Shown piece by piece: positions 50,666-59,284 of a stretch of DNA of 64,000 bases (positions within the stretch are counted from its first letter, which is position 1; every line of letters begins with the position of its first letter). The stretch comes from Desulfobacteraceae bacterium (GTDB lineage Bacteria > Desulfobacterota > Desulfobacteria > Desulfobacterales > Desulfobacteraceae): NCBI GenBank assembly GCA_024225635.1, contig JAAEMK010000744.1:16310-80309 (forward strand), read 5' to 3'. The notes below the pieces were generated by a model. That model saw only the letters and a program-made list of their open reading frames with translations, was not told where the DNA came from and did no database searches. Position numbers and translations under genes: made by a program.

Positions 50666-51280
50666 TCATATCAACGCTAACATATAGCATGCCAGCAAGA
50701 TAAAAGCGACACCAACCCCTTGATTGAACTGTTTGCTAAATTTATTTAACAGGGTGGACAATTTTTCGATTGCAGCCGAGTAAATCAGATGTACCGAAAA
50801 AGTACACACCAGCAGCAGCGTGATCATCATAATCAACTGATTGACAACGGGTTTTCCGGTATCAATGAACAGTGGAAAAAAAGATGTGAAAAACAGAAGC
50901 GTTTTCGGACTACAAAAAGTAAGAAACGCTCCGTGAATAAAATCTTTCGCAAGATTGCCGCTGGAGATCCCTATCCCGTCGATTTCGACTGTAGTCGCTG
51001 CTCCACGGAAGGACTTGTAACCTAGAAAAAGGATATAGGTTGCTCCCAGATACTGCAATACAGCAAATAGAGCCGGCGATGTTTTCAGGATAACACCCAC
51101 CCCACTTAGCGCGGCAATGGCCATGAGAAACATTCCCATAAGAATGCCCAGCATAAGGGGTATTGTTTTCAGCAGACCAATATTCGCGCTGTATGAGATA
51201 ACACTTAATGTCCCCGGCCCAGGTGTAGATGCCGCAATCAGACAGGTAAGGATATATGACGTCAATAAGCTTGCTGACAT
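50666..51280 (-). CDS. LysE/RhtB-family amino-acid exporter
   Basis: A 204-aa protein with about six hydrophobic segments and the LysE-family N-terminal signature ASTPGPGTLSVIS (about 16-28), plus GYKSFRGA near the middle. These proteins export amino acids or related solutes. It sits 5 nt after the methyltransferase gene in the same direction, so the two form an operon. Base composition is AT-richer than the flanking core genes. Confidence 0.85.
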   Translation of the reverse strand: MSASLLTSYILTCLIAASTPGPGTLSVISYSANIGLLKTIPLMLGILMGMFLMAIAALSGVGVILKTSPALFAVLQYLGATYILFLGYKSFRGAATTVEIDGIGISSGNLAKDFIHGAFLTFCSPKTLLFFTSFFPLFIDTGKPVVNQLIMMITLLLVCTFSVHLIYSAAIEKLSTLLNKFSKQFNQGVGVAFILLACYMLALI

Positions 51281-51285
51281 GTTTT

Positions 51286-52086
51286 TTAAATTCCCTTTTC
51301 AGTTTTTTTGGATATCATAATTGTCATGGGCCAGTTCAGATAATACTGATCTCCGATTTTTATGATTCCAAGAATGTTTTTTGCCGCATCAATAAAATCT
51401 TCTTTTGTATACTTTTCCTTACTTGAGAGAAGGAGCGAAAGAAAGGCGCCTATATCATCAAGGGAAGAGAATTGCCACCGAAGTGGAATATCTATATATT
51501 CCGGACGCTCCCATCCTGTAACTTTGCAGAGGCTGTTGGCGAATTCCTTTGTAAGAAATGAAACCTCGTGTCCGGTTGTGCATGTTCTAGCAATAAACGA
51601 ATCAAAAAAGCGTGCGGTGCTAGACGGAGAAAAGATATCGAAAACAACTAATTTCGCACCAGGTTTACTTGCGTTATACCAGCACGAAAACGCTTCAGTC
51701 TTATTTAAGACATGGTGAAATGCCCCCCTTGTCCAGATCTTGTCCACCTTTCTATCTATGGAAATAGCTTCGGCTGGCTGGGTGAGAATGGTCATGTTGT
51801 TTTTTTTCTTTTCCTGGATAGGCTGGAGTTGATCTTCGGATGGATCTGTTATGTAAATATGCCCTTCGGATCCGACTCTATCAGCGATATCGAAACTGAA
51901 AAAACCTGATCCTGCACCGACTTCCAATATAAGTTCACCTTTTTGAGGCGATAAATAGCTAAACATGATCGCTCTGTCTTCGCTCCATACATTGGTAAAA
52001 GCATTGATTGCTTTTTTGTATCTCTCGGACCTTTGCTTACCAAATTCAATGTTACATTGTGTTGTGTTGTTTCGTGAATCGTACAT
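51286..52086 (-). CDS. SAM-dependent class I methyltransferase
   Basis: A 266-aa protein with SAM-binding motif ILEVGAGSGFFSFDIADR (about 53-70), motif ITDPSEDQL (about 79-87) and the GAFHHVLNKTEA segment (about 120-131). It is typical of small-molecule methyltransferases (Methyltransf_11/25 type). The substrate is not evident; co-location with a LysE exporter hints at methylation and export of a small metabolite. The ribosome-binding site is AAAGGAG ahead of ATG 52086. Confidence 0.82.
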   Translation of the reverse strand: MYDSRNNTTQCNIEFGKQRSERYKKAINAFTNVWSEDRAIMFSYLSPQKGELILEVGAGSGFFSFDIADRVGSEGHIYITDPSEDQLQPIQEKKKNNMTILTQPAEAISIDRKVDKIWTRGAFHHVLNKTEAFSCWYNASKPGAKLVVFDIFSPSSTARFFDSFIARTCTTGHEVSFLTKEFANSLCKVTGWERPEYIDIPLRWQFSSLDDIGAFLSLLLSSKEKYTKEDFIDAAKNILGIIKIGDQYYLNWPMTIMISKKTEKGI

Positions 52087-52175
52087 CGTTGTCTATCTCC
52101 TTTTTCTCGAAGTAGTAGATATATGAACCGATACAGTGTTGTATTTTTCTCAATACTCTCAAATAGCCATAACTT

Positions 52176-53396
52176 TCATTCTGTTAATTTCTTCAACAAG
52201 GAAATATTGAGTTTCAATCTTTCCGCATAAGATCTTTTAGAAAGGTATTCGGTCTTGCAATGCATCCCGTCGCCATAAGGTCCGAGTCCGACAAGAATAT
52301 TTACAGGGTGTGGTAAAGCTGAAAGATAGTTTCCGTCGCTCCCATAGCCCACATGCTGATGTCTAAAATCCACCCCTATTTTTTCAGCAACTTGCCGGGT
52401 AATTTTAACCAATTCCCTGGTGGATTCAGGGGGCAGGCTTGGTACCTCGACTACAGTTTTCAATGTGGCAGTTGCAGGTTCATTATTCCTTTTTGAAAAA
52501 ACAGAATTGTTATTGGTGATTTCCTGCATATTGCTTACGGCATCGTCCAGGTCCTTCCTGTCAACATAACGGATATCTATCCTTGCCAATGCATTTTCGC
52601 AAACCACATTAGGCTTTGTTCCGCCGGAAATAACCCCCACATTGACTGTTATTTTTTTTGAATAATCGGTCAATTCGCTTAAAGCCGGTATTTTTTTGGC
52701 CAACTCCAAACATGCATTAACCCCCAGATCAGGTTCAAGCCCGGCATGGGCGGCTCTGCCTTTCACTTCCAGATCGAGCCATTTTAGTCCTGCTGATGAA
52801 GAAACAAATGATCCGTCTTTAAGGCCCGGTTCAAAGACTAATGCATAGCGAATACCTTTCACCAAGGGGATGTAGGTCCCGTTTGATTCAAAAGAGCCGA
52901 CCTCCTCATCATCATTGAGAATTATTAAAACATTTTTCCTGATATCAGCGTTGACAGATTTAAGTGTGTCCAGCATCATAACGATGCCGCCTTTCATATC
53001 GATGATACCCGGACCAATGATCTTATCCTCTTTTTCATGAAATTTTTTAAACTCTGTGCTTTCTGGAAATACAGTGTCAATATGCCCCATATAGAGAATG
53101 AACGGCTTGGAATCAGGAAACTTCAAAGATAAAACTTTTCGGCCGTTGGGGGTAACATGAAGAGTTTCAGCAAAACCGAGTTTTTTAAATTCCGGAATCA
53201 GCAGGGCACGCATTTTATCCTGCCCTGAAATGTTTTCAGTGCCGGAATTGGTTTCAACCAGTTTTTTTAGCAATAATCGAGATTCATCACTGATAAAGTT
53301 ATCGGCAAAAACGGCTTCGCCGCTGAAAACAAACAAAGCAATAGACAGCAACAAGAAAGCCACAGAGATCCGCAACGGTAACATTTTTGTTTTCAT
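52176..53396 (-). CDS. Exported M20 metallopeptidase (glutamate-carboxypeptidase-like)
   Basis: A 406-aa protein from ATG 53396 (AAAGGAG 5 nt upstream) with a signal peptide (about 1-31). M20 zinc ligands are visible: MGHIDTVFP (His and Asp), MKGGIVMMLD region with the bridging Asp in GPGIIDMKGG, catalytic Glu in DDEEVGSF and a late His in DGMHCKTEY. The dimerisation-domain motif GRAAHAGLEPDLGVNA is typical of CPG2-like enzymes that hydrolyse N-acyl amino acids or folates. It is separate from the LysE/methyltransferase pair by 89 nt. Confidence 0.87.
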   Translation of the reverse strand: MKTKMLPLRISVAFLLLSIALFVFSGEAVFADNFISDESRLLLKKLVETNSGTENISGQDKMRALLIPEFKKLGFAETLHVTPNGRKVLSLKFPDSKPFILYMGHIDTVFPESTEFKKFHEKEDKIIGPGIIDMKGGIVMMLDTLKSVNADIRKNVLIILNDDEEVGSFESNGTYIPLVKGIRYALVFEPGLKDGSFVSSSAGLKWLDLEVKGRAAHAGLEPDLGVNACLELAKKIPALSELTDYSKKITVNVGVISGGTKPNVVCENALARIDIRYVDRKDLDDAVSNMQEITNNNSVFSKRNNEPATATLKTVVEVPSLPPESTRELVKITRQVAEKIGVDFRHQHVGYGSDGNYLSALPHPVNILVGLGPYGDGMHCKTEYLSKRSYAERLKLNISLLKKLTE

Positions 53397-54251
53397 CGTT
53401 CTCCTTTTTTCAGCAAAAGAAACATTTTTGATGTGTTTGAGCACAAATTTCTATTTTTTTCTACTGCATACGAAACCGGGCTTGGGCTCCCCCTTCCAAG
53501 GATATTACATGAGACTTTATCCTCCTTGCTTTAACTTGTTACAGACTTTTTTGCAAAAAGTCTTGCTGTGATCCCCAGGGGGAGGGCTGCAGGAACTTCC
53601 TGGGGAGTCCGATGGCGACGAACGAAACCCTGTATAATTCGCAGAACATCCAGATCTACTTTCTGTCAGGACAATGCAGCTCTGAAAGCTATAATTTACA
53701 ACAACATACCAACGCCTAAGGCATTAATTATTTGAGCATTCGTAAAAGTCGACGGTCTTCCCGGAAATCTCGCATCCATGCGTTTTGCCTGTAAATTGTT
53801 TTTTTTCCATGTCGGAAGCTCTTACTTACGCCATGGGGATCAGCGAATTAAAGAAAAACGCTTTCATCTCAATTTTAAACAGAATAAAAGGCTTGGGCCA
53901 TTACTCGCATATTATGAAACGCCTTTTCTTATTTTTCTATATAGTATACTCAAAAAAATATCAAGGGGGTGAATGAAAAATATTATAAATATAACATTTA
54001 CTCGATAATTTATTACCTAACAGATGTTCCTTGAGACAAGGAAATCCTGTTTAAATATACCAATTGGCATACTTTAGAATCGTTCAGACATGACAAGTTC
54101 CATCCCAGTCCTTTGTTGTAGAAGCCCGGATTTGAATAATCATATAACTCGATGATCCATTTTTTTTCTGACATCATCATAAATGAGGGAATGGCGGACA
54201 TTGCTGTTTATCGTTGGCTCAATAGCTTCTTGTTATATATCTGATTATTCA
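53397..54251. other. Gene-poor degenerate region
   Basis: No convincing gene in ~850 bp. A few short AT-rich frames (around 53778-53976 and, reverse, 54013-54201) lack recognisable families and good start sites. A perfect 9-bp palindromic hairpin, AGACTTTTT / AAAAAGTCT, sits at 53544-53564. This stretch and the transposase wreck that follows look like decaying accessory DNA. Confidence 0.5.
53544..53564. repeat. Perfect short palindrome in the gene-poor region
   Basis: AGACTTTTT (53544-53552) and AAAAAGTCT (53556-53564) are exact complements around TGC. No T-run follows, so it is more likely a dispersed short repeat or stem than a terminator. Confidence 0.4.
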
Positions 54252-54907
54252 AGACAAAAATAAATTTCTGCATTAGAACTTGCTCGCCTTATCGAGGTCT
54301 CTTACAATGCCGCTTGGCGATTGAAGCGTAAGCTGATGCAAGTATGCTTGAACGTGACAGCAAGAAAAAACTTACTGGCCGCATAGAAGTTGATGATTCA
54401 TACTTGGGGGCCAAACGGATTTCTGGTAAAAGAAATCGAAACGCTAAAGCGCAAAACATCATTTATTGCTGCCATTCAAACACATGACGACAATTCCCAT
54501 TTGATGTAGCTATCTAAAATTAAAGGATTTCGGCCTACCGAAATCGCACATTAGAGTAGACATTACCATCTCCCCACTCAACCATTTTATCCGATGGACT
54601 TGCCTGTTTTAATGCTGTTGAGAAAGCCCAATGTATTCATGAACGTAACATCCTTGAAGCGAACCAAAAAAACAGATAGGAATACTTTCTTTTAATTTGT
54701 GAACATCAATCTTAACAGTCTCAAGGATTCACTAAGAGGAACTCATCATGCACACGGAAAAAATATATTCCACGATATCTTGCAGAATTTCAGTACCGTT
54801 TTAATCGACGGTATGAATAAGAAAAACTTGTGCCCCGGTTGGCATATGTCGGCGCTCGCCCCCCCATGCCTGACCGCCTGCTAAAGTTGACTGAAAAAGA
54901 GTGGTAA
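54252..54907 (+). pseudogene. IS1595-family (ISXO2-like) transposase, heavily frameshifted
   Basis: Across several frames the sequence encodes the pieces of an ISXO2-type transposase in order: ALELARLIEVSYNAAWRLKR, then after a frameshift MLERDSKKKLTGRIEVDDSY and LGAKRISGKRNRN, then FIAAIQTHDDN, KIKGFRPTEIA, ILSDGLACFNAVEKAQCIHE, SLKDSLRGTHHA and finally RYLAEFQYRFNRRY followed by LVPRLAYVGA and MPDRLLKLTEKEW ending at TAA 54905-54907. At least four frameshifts or stops make it inactive. Terminal inverted repeats were not recognised. Confidence 0.75.
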
Positions 54908-55020
54908 TCAATTTATTAAAAATAACAAACGGGAAGTTCCGGGTTTCTGGCAACCTTCCATCATTAATATGAATATTGCCTGAACCCCTTGGGATCCAGG
55001 CGTTCCCCGTCATACCAGGT

Positions 55021-55941
55021 TTATACGATGCATACCGTCCGGCTGTGGGCCGCATGGATCACCTTTTTGCTCACCCGGCCCAGGAAGAAATCCCTGACCT
55101 TGGAGACGCCCTGGCGGCCCAGGACAATGGTGGCATAGTCTTCCTCTTCGGCCACCCTTGCGATGGTACCGGCCCTTGAGCCGGCCCCTGTGATCACCTT
55201 GTGATGGATATTGTCATGGTTGTACCCTCCCCGGGTGAGCTGCTCCCTGGCATCCTCAAACACCTTGAGCATGACGTTCCGGCCCACACCGTCGGCCCCG
55301 TAATAGTCGTCGGAAAAGATCTCGTCCTCCCGGACGACATGGACAAGGGTCACTGAAGAATCGTCATGTCCGGAGAGCCCTGCTACAAAAGCCACGGCCG
55401 CCATGGCAGACGCGGAGTTGTCCATGGCCATGAGAATCTTGTCGGTTACGGGTTCCGCCCCCACAAAAAACAGGGGCACAAAATCAAGGGAGTTCATGAG
55501 CTTGTCTGCCACGGACCCCATCATGATACCGGGAATCTTGGTGAACCCGCGCCGCCGCGCCACCACTGCGGCATAGCCCTTCCTTGCCTCGGTAATGATG
55601 TCCCGGGTCACCCCGTCGTCAAGGTTCTCGACTTTTACCTCCAGGTCCCCGGGCGCAAAACCGGATGTCCTGAGTATGGCAACGCTTTTTTCCATGAACC
55701 GGTCGATAATCTCCCGATTCTGCTGCTCCCAGGAGGCCATATGCACGGCCCGGCCGTTCATCATGGGGGTGTTGGTAAGGTCCCAGTAGAATTCGGGAAT
55801 CTTGTGAAACACGTTGAACAGGACCACCTTCATGTTTTTGAAAGGCGCGAACCCTGCGATATAGCGAATGGTTTTCATGGACCGTTCAGAGCCGTCCACG
55901 GGCACCAAAATTTTATCTTGTTCATTAACGGTTTTATCCAT
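55021..55941 (-). CDS. Tandem universal stress protein
   Basis: A 306-aa protein of two Usp domains: N-terminal DKILVPVDGSERSMKTIRYIA and C-terminal DKILMAMDNSASAMAAVAFVA, the second ending with the ATP-binding-type IVLGRQGVSKVRDFFLGRVSKKVIH. The first of three consecutive ATGs abuts the AGGGAGGA; the third (55941) has normal spacing and is chosen. Usp proteins respond to starvation or redox stress. It is directly upstream, on the minus strand, of nothing conserved; the fused CoA-ligase remnant lies just ahead of it. Confidence 0.87.
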   Translation of the reverse strand: MDKTVNEQDKILVPVDGSERSMKTIRYIAGFAPFKNMKVVLFNVFHKIPEFYWDLTNTPMMNGRAVHMASWEQQNREIIDRFMEKSVAILRTSGFAPGDLEVKVENLDDGVTRDIITEARKGYAAVVARRRGFTKIPGIMMGSVADKLMNSLDFVPLFFVGAEPVTDKILMAMDNSASAMAAVAFVAGLSGHDDSSVTLVHVVREDEIFSDDYYGADGVGRNVMLKVFEDAREQLTRGGYNHDNIHHKVITGAGSRAGTIARVAEEEDYATIVLGRQGVSKVRDFFLGRVSKKVIHAAHSRTVCIV

Positions 55942-55954
55942 CATCATTCCTCCC

Positions 55955-56239
55955 TTAATTGATGGTTGAAAGATCTATCTTCAACTCATACTCCGAGAAA
56001 CCGGGCCCCCTTGCCAACTCAAATCCGATTTTCTTACCCAATTGCAGCATCCGCCTGTTCTCCGGGATCACAAGCCCCGGCTCACAAAAATGGCTGAATC
56101 CGACCTTCTCTCCCATGGCCAGATCGTCCACATGGGGATATGCTTTAAGTCCCATGATTGTATCACGCCTGGAATTCACCGGGTAGACCTTTCCCTGGTT
56201 TCCCCTGGCCACAAGGTTTCCCATGACGGCTTCAGCCAT
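55955..56239 (-). pseudogene. Deletion fusion of both ends of a CoA-ligase/GNAT (Pat-like) gene
   Basis: A 94-codon frame. Its first ~40 residues (MGNLVARGNQGKVYPVNSRR, then DTIMGLKAYPHVDDL) are the start of an ADP-forming acyl-CoA-synthetase CoA-binding domain. Its last ~40 (IPENRRMLQLGKKIGFELAR, GPGFSEYELKIDL) are the end of a GNAT acetyltransferase domain. Proteins joining these two domains (Pat-like, about 800-900 aa) exist, so this is most simply such a gene with its whole middle deleted, in frame. It lies 13 nt upstream of usp, which may once have been its operon partner. Confidence 0.7.
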
Positions 56240-56393
56240 CGCTCACATATTGATTTATTAAGGCTATTTTGATATGAGAGGTGAAACTTTTTGATTGACT
56301 GAAACTTTTTTGTTGAAATAAAAATGGCTCGACCGGAACTGAACCGCTGGTTTTCCTGGTTTCGAATTGTGCCCGTGAAAGAGATTATATATA
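56240..56393. other. Intergenic with short direct repeat
   Basis: GAAACTTTTT occurs twice, at 56283-56292 and 56302-56311, 19 bp apart. Nothing else recognisable is seen in this 154-bp gap; it presumably contains promoters for both directions. Confidence 0.4.
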
Positions 56394-57761
56394 TTGAATT
56401 TGATTAATAAGTACGTTCAACTGATATGCATTGTGCTTTTGCTGGCTGTTTCGGCAGTCTTTTTGTCCTCAAGTATTGGAATCAGCAGCATTTTCCCTTC
56501 TTCAAAAGAGGACACAACCCGAATAAAGACCGGTGACGGCTCTTTAACAGAGCCTGGGAAATCAGTGCCTGCCGCGAACGCCTTCCCCTCTGATTCCAAT
56601 GCTGATATTTCCCCAGGCGAAAAAAGCGCCATGAAAGAGATTTCAAGGATTGTGGCCCCGGATATCCAGGGGGTGATCGGCAGGAATAATACCGTCTATG
56701 GAAAACTGATATCCTGCGGATTATCCCCCACTCAAATTTTCAATCTAACCCGGGCCTTTGATAAAACCTTCGATTTCCGAACTGCCGCGCCTGATGACAG
56801 GCTCCAGATTTTTCTTGCCGGGAATAATCAACTTCAAAAATTCGTTTACAGTCCTGACCCCTTGCTTGAATATATTGCCGAAAGAAATGTGAACGGCGGT
56901 TTTACGGTCTCTCAACATGACCTGATTCCGGAAAAAAGGGTTGAGGCAATGGAGATATCCCTTGATTCGTCCCTTTCCAAGGCCATTTTTAGTACCGGGG
57001 AAAAACAGAGGCTGGTTGATCAGTTTGTGGATATCTTTTCCTGGGACATCGATTTTTATCTTTTCCCAAGAAAGGGCGACAGGATAACGATTCTCTATGA
57101 AAAATATTTCCTGGATGACACCTTCATCAAGTATGGCGATATCCTGGCGGCCAGGTATGCCGGACAAAACGGGACATTCTCTTCTTTTTTCTTTGATGGC
57201 GGATATTATGACAAACAGGGTCACCCATTGAGAAAGATGTTCCTGCGGCTGCCGCTGAAATTTGGTGTCAAAACCTCGGGCTATTCCATTCGACGTTTCC
57301 ATCCTGTACACAAGAAGTACAAACAGCATACCGGCATCGATTATGGCGCCAAAACAGGAACAAAAATCTTTGCCACAGCCAACGGCAAGGTCATCTTTGC
57401 CGGCTGGAAAGGCGGGTATGGAAAGGTTATCATTTTAAAGCATCCCAATGGGTATCAGACCTATTACGCCCATTGCAGCAAACTCATCGCAAAAAAAGGC
57501 CAGTTTGTCGATCAGGGAGAGACCATCGCAAGGGTGGGAGCGACCGGTGTCGTCACAGGCCCCCATGTGCATTATGAGGTGCGGATCAATGGCAAACCCG
57601 TTAATCCAAGTACAATAAAGAATTTCAAGGGCACCCCCTTAAGTCCCGAAAGACTTGAAAAGTTCAGGGCAACCGTACAATCACGGCTCTTGCTGGTGGA
57701 AGAGAAGACCCTACAGAACAGCGAAGGGGACAAGCTTGTTCTTGCTGACACACCTGAATAA
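56394..57761 (+). CDS. Membrane-anchored M23 peptidase
   Basis: A 455-aa protein with an N-terminal hydrophobic anchor (about 8-30), a LysM-like/OapA-like middle (about 85-300) and a C-terminal M23 domain. Zinc ligands are His312 and Asp316 (HTGIDYGA) and His393 in HVHYE (391-395). These enzymes cut peptidoglycan cross-bridges during growth or division. No ATG is available; TTG 56394 or 56400 is the probable start, preceded by GAAAGAG. A bidirectional terminator separates it from the convergent toxin-antitoxin genes. Confidence 0.85.
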   Translation: MNLINKYVQLICIVLLLAVSAVFLSSSIGISSIFPSSKEDTTRIKTGDGSLTEPGKSVPAANAFPSDSNADISPGEKSAMKEISRIVAPDIQGVIGRNNTVYGKLISCGLSPTQIFNLTRAFDKTFDFRTAAPDDRLQIFLAGNNQLQKFVYSPDPLLEYIAERNVNGGFTVSQHDLIPEKRVEAMEISLDSSLSKAIFSTGEKQRLVDQFVDIFSWDIDFYLFPRKGDRITILYEKYFLDDTFIKYGDILAARYAGQNGTFSSFFFDGGYYDKQGHPLRKMFLRLPLKFGVKTSGYSIRRFHPVHKKYKQHTGIDYGAKTGTKIFATANGKVIFAGWKGGYGKVIILKHPNGYQTYYAHCSKLIAKKGQFVDQGETIARVGATGVVTGPHVHYEVRINGKPVNPSTIKNFKGTPLSPERLEKFRATVQSRLLLVEEKTLQNSEGDKLVLADTPE

Positions 57762-57775
57762 TTTCTAATTTCGAC

Positions 57776-57815
57776 AAGGCTGAGCAAAGGATTGGTCAGC
57801 CTTATTTCCGTTTTT
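57776..57815. terminator. Bidirectional terminator between M23 and relE-like genes
   Basis: AAGGCTGA (57776-57783) and TCAGCCTT (57796-57803) form a perfect 8-bp stem with a 12-nt loop, followed by ATTTCCGTTTTT on the + strand. It lies between two convergent genes and slightly overlaps the toxin stop codon. Confidence 0.6.
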
Positions 57816-58086
57816 GAACCTTTTTATAAACCACTTTCTTATCCCTTTTCCCTACGGCAATAACCAACACACAGATCTCTTCATCCTTGGCTTCATAGAC
57901 CAAACGATAACCGCTTGCCTTGAGTTTAACCTTATAATGGTTATCAAATCCAGACAAGCGATCAGATGGAACATGGGGATTTTCAAGTCGTTTCTTCAAC
58001 TTTTTCTTAAACTGTATTTGAAGGGGCTTATCAAGTTTTCCCCACTCTTTTAACGCAGTTGGAATAAATTTGAGTTTATAAATCAT
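57802..58086 (-). CDS. RelE/ParE-family toxin
   Basis: A 94-aa protein of the RelE fold: IYKLKFIPTALKEWGKLD (N-terminal), LSGFDNHYKVKLKASGYRLVYE (central Arg/Tyr) and IAVGKRDKKVVYK at the C-terminus. Type II RelE toxins cleave mRNA at the ribosome. It overlaps the antitoxin gene by 11 nt in the usual antitoxin-first order. Confidence 0.9.
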   Translation of the reverse strand: MIYKLKFIPTALKEWGKLDKPLQIQFKKKLKKRLENPHVPSDRLSGFDNHYKVKLKASGYRLVYEAKDEEICVLVIAVGKRDKKVVYKKVQKRK

Positions 58087-58327
58087 CTAAATTTACTTCC
58101 ACTGCATCCTTGATTTCAGCTTGACGTTCTTTCACCAGAAGCCCCAATTCGTAGTCTTCAAGTTTCTCGAGAATTGCAGCGTAAGTTTCAGCAGGAACGA
58201 GATAGGCTGTTGGCCGATTATGATTTAAAATAACAATGGGTTCGCCTTGAGCTTCATCAATCAATGCAGTTGGGTTTTTTTTCAGTTCAGAGATACTCGC
58301 CGAACAATTTGCCAATACAGATTCCAT
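58076..58327 (-). CDS. RelB/Phd-family antitoxin
   Basis: An 83-aa Phd/YefM-type antitoxin (SISELKKNPTALIDEAQGEP; VILNHNRPTAYLVPAETYA, about 31-49). Its N-terminal half binds DNA and autoregulates the operon; the C-terminal part (EDYELGLLVKERQAEIKDAV) wraps the toxin. It directly precedes and overlaps the RelE-like toxin. Confidence 0.9.
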   Translation of the reverse strand: MESVLANCSASISELKKNPTALIDEAQGEPIVILNHNRPTAYLVPAETYAAILEKLEDYELGLLVKERQAEIKDAVEVNLDDL

Positions 58328-58517
58328 AAATACCTCCGGTTTTTAAGATCTTTATTTAGCATCCATTATAGGTCTTTTTTTGGATCCAATCAAGACCCTC
58401 CGGGATTTCATTTTCATTTTATAGCTACGGCACAATATATTTGACAAAATCAACGATCCTGATGATTATTATAGAGGTTCGCACGTGAGCGGATACCAGC
58501 TTTACCTTTATTTATAA

Positions 58518-58646
58518 GAATTTGATGCCTATGTGGCGTCGGGCCTGGCACAGTTTGTCATGCAGTATGACCCTCAGAAGGAACATCTCTGGGTCGCTGA
58601 GGCCGACGCGAGCATTGTGGCCGTTACGAAACGGCCACGTTACTAA
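58518..58646 (+). pseudogene. GNAT acetyltransferase fragment
   Basis: An open stretch without proper start encodes EFDAYVASGLAQFVMQYDPQ and KEHLWVAEADASIVA, the start of the GNAT domain found in MarR-GNAT fusion proteins, then stops. Nothing of the HTH part or the acetyl-CoA-binding core is seen nearby. The rest of 58328-58685 holds no gene. Confidence 0.55.
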
Positions 58647-58685
58647 AGCTAAATCCCTTTTCCCGGATACATGGAGACAGGGCTC

Positions 58686-59156
58686 CTATTGCCAGAACCC
58701 TTCATGTACTTTTTTGGCTTCGTCTTCGAGGACAGGCCCGATCACTTGAATGGGCTTTTTACCCCTGACCAGGATTTCCCGGCAGGGCAGAAGCAGCACT
58801 TCTTCATCATCCGCCCCCATCATTCCATAAAGGCCCTCTTCGCTGAGACCGTATACCACCCGCCTCACATTCCCCCAGAAGATGGCCCCGGCACACATGG
58901 GGCAAGGTTCCGTACTCGTGTAAAGGGTGCATTTTGCGAGGAACTCAGGATCATATTTACGGGACGCCCGCCGCATCAGGTTGGCTTCCGCATGGCCGGT
59001 GCAATCTTTTTCAGTAATAATGGTGTTCTCGGATTCCATTAGGATATTGCCGTTTTCGTCGGCAAGTAACGCGCCAAAGGGCTCATTCCCATTCTTTCTG
59101 GCGCGTCCCGCAATCTCAATTGCAGCTCGAATTAATCTCAAATCATTTTCATTCAT
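58686..59156 (-). CDS. Cytidine/deoxycytidylate-type nucleoside deaminase
   Basis: A 156-aa protein from ATG 59156 (AAAGG upstream). Zinc motifs HAEAN (His55, catalytic Glu57) and PCPMC (Cys85, Cys88) define the CDA/TadA-GuaD superfamily; the RAAIEIAGRARKNGNEPFGALL N-terminus is typical of guanine deaminase-like members. It probably deaminates a free base or nucleoside; the exact substrate is uncertain. Earlier in-frame starts reach into the divergent helicase promoter region. Confidence 0.85.
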   Translation of the reverse strand: MNENDLRLIRAAIEIAGRARKNGNEPFGALLADENGNILMESENTIITEKDCTGHAEANLMRRASRKYDPEFLAKCTLYTSTEPCPMCAGAIFWGNVRRVVYGLSEEGLYGMMGADDEEVLLLPCREILVRGKKPIQVIGPVLEDEAKKVHEGFWQ

Positions 59157-59284
59157 CTTTGGTACCTTTCCGGTTATTGAACTTTCTCTTTCCATGGGAT
59201 GCAATATATGATTTAAAGGCCGCCATGGAAATAAAAATGTTTTTTTACGAATACCGTCTGACGGCTGAATAATCAAGAACCCCA

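Noticed and set aside
53778-53976. Two overlapping ~63-codon open frames
   Set aside because: AT-rich, poor start context and no similarity recognised; treated as chance in a decayed region.
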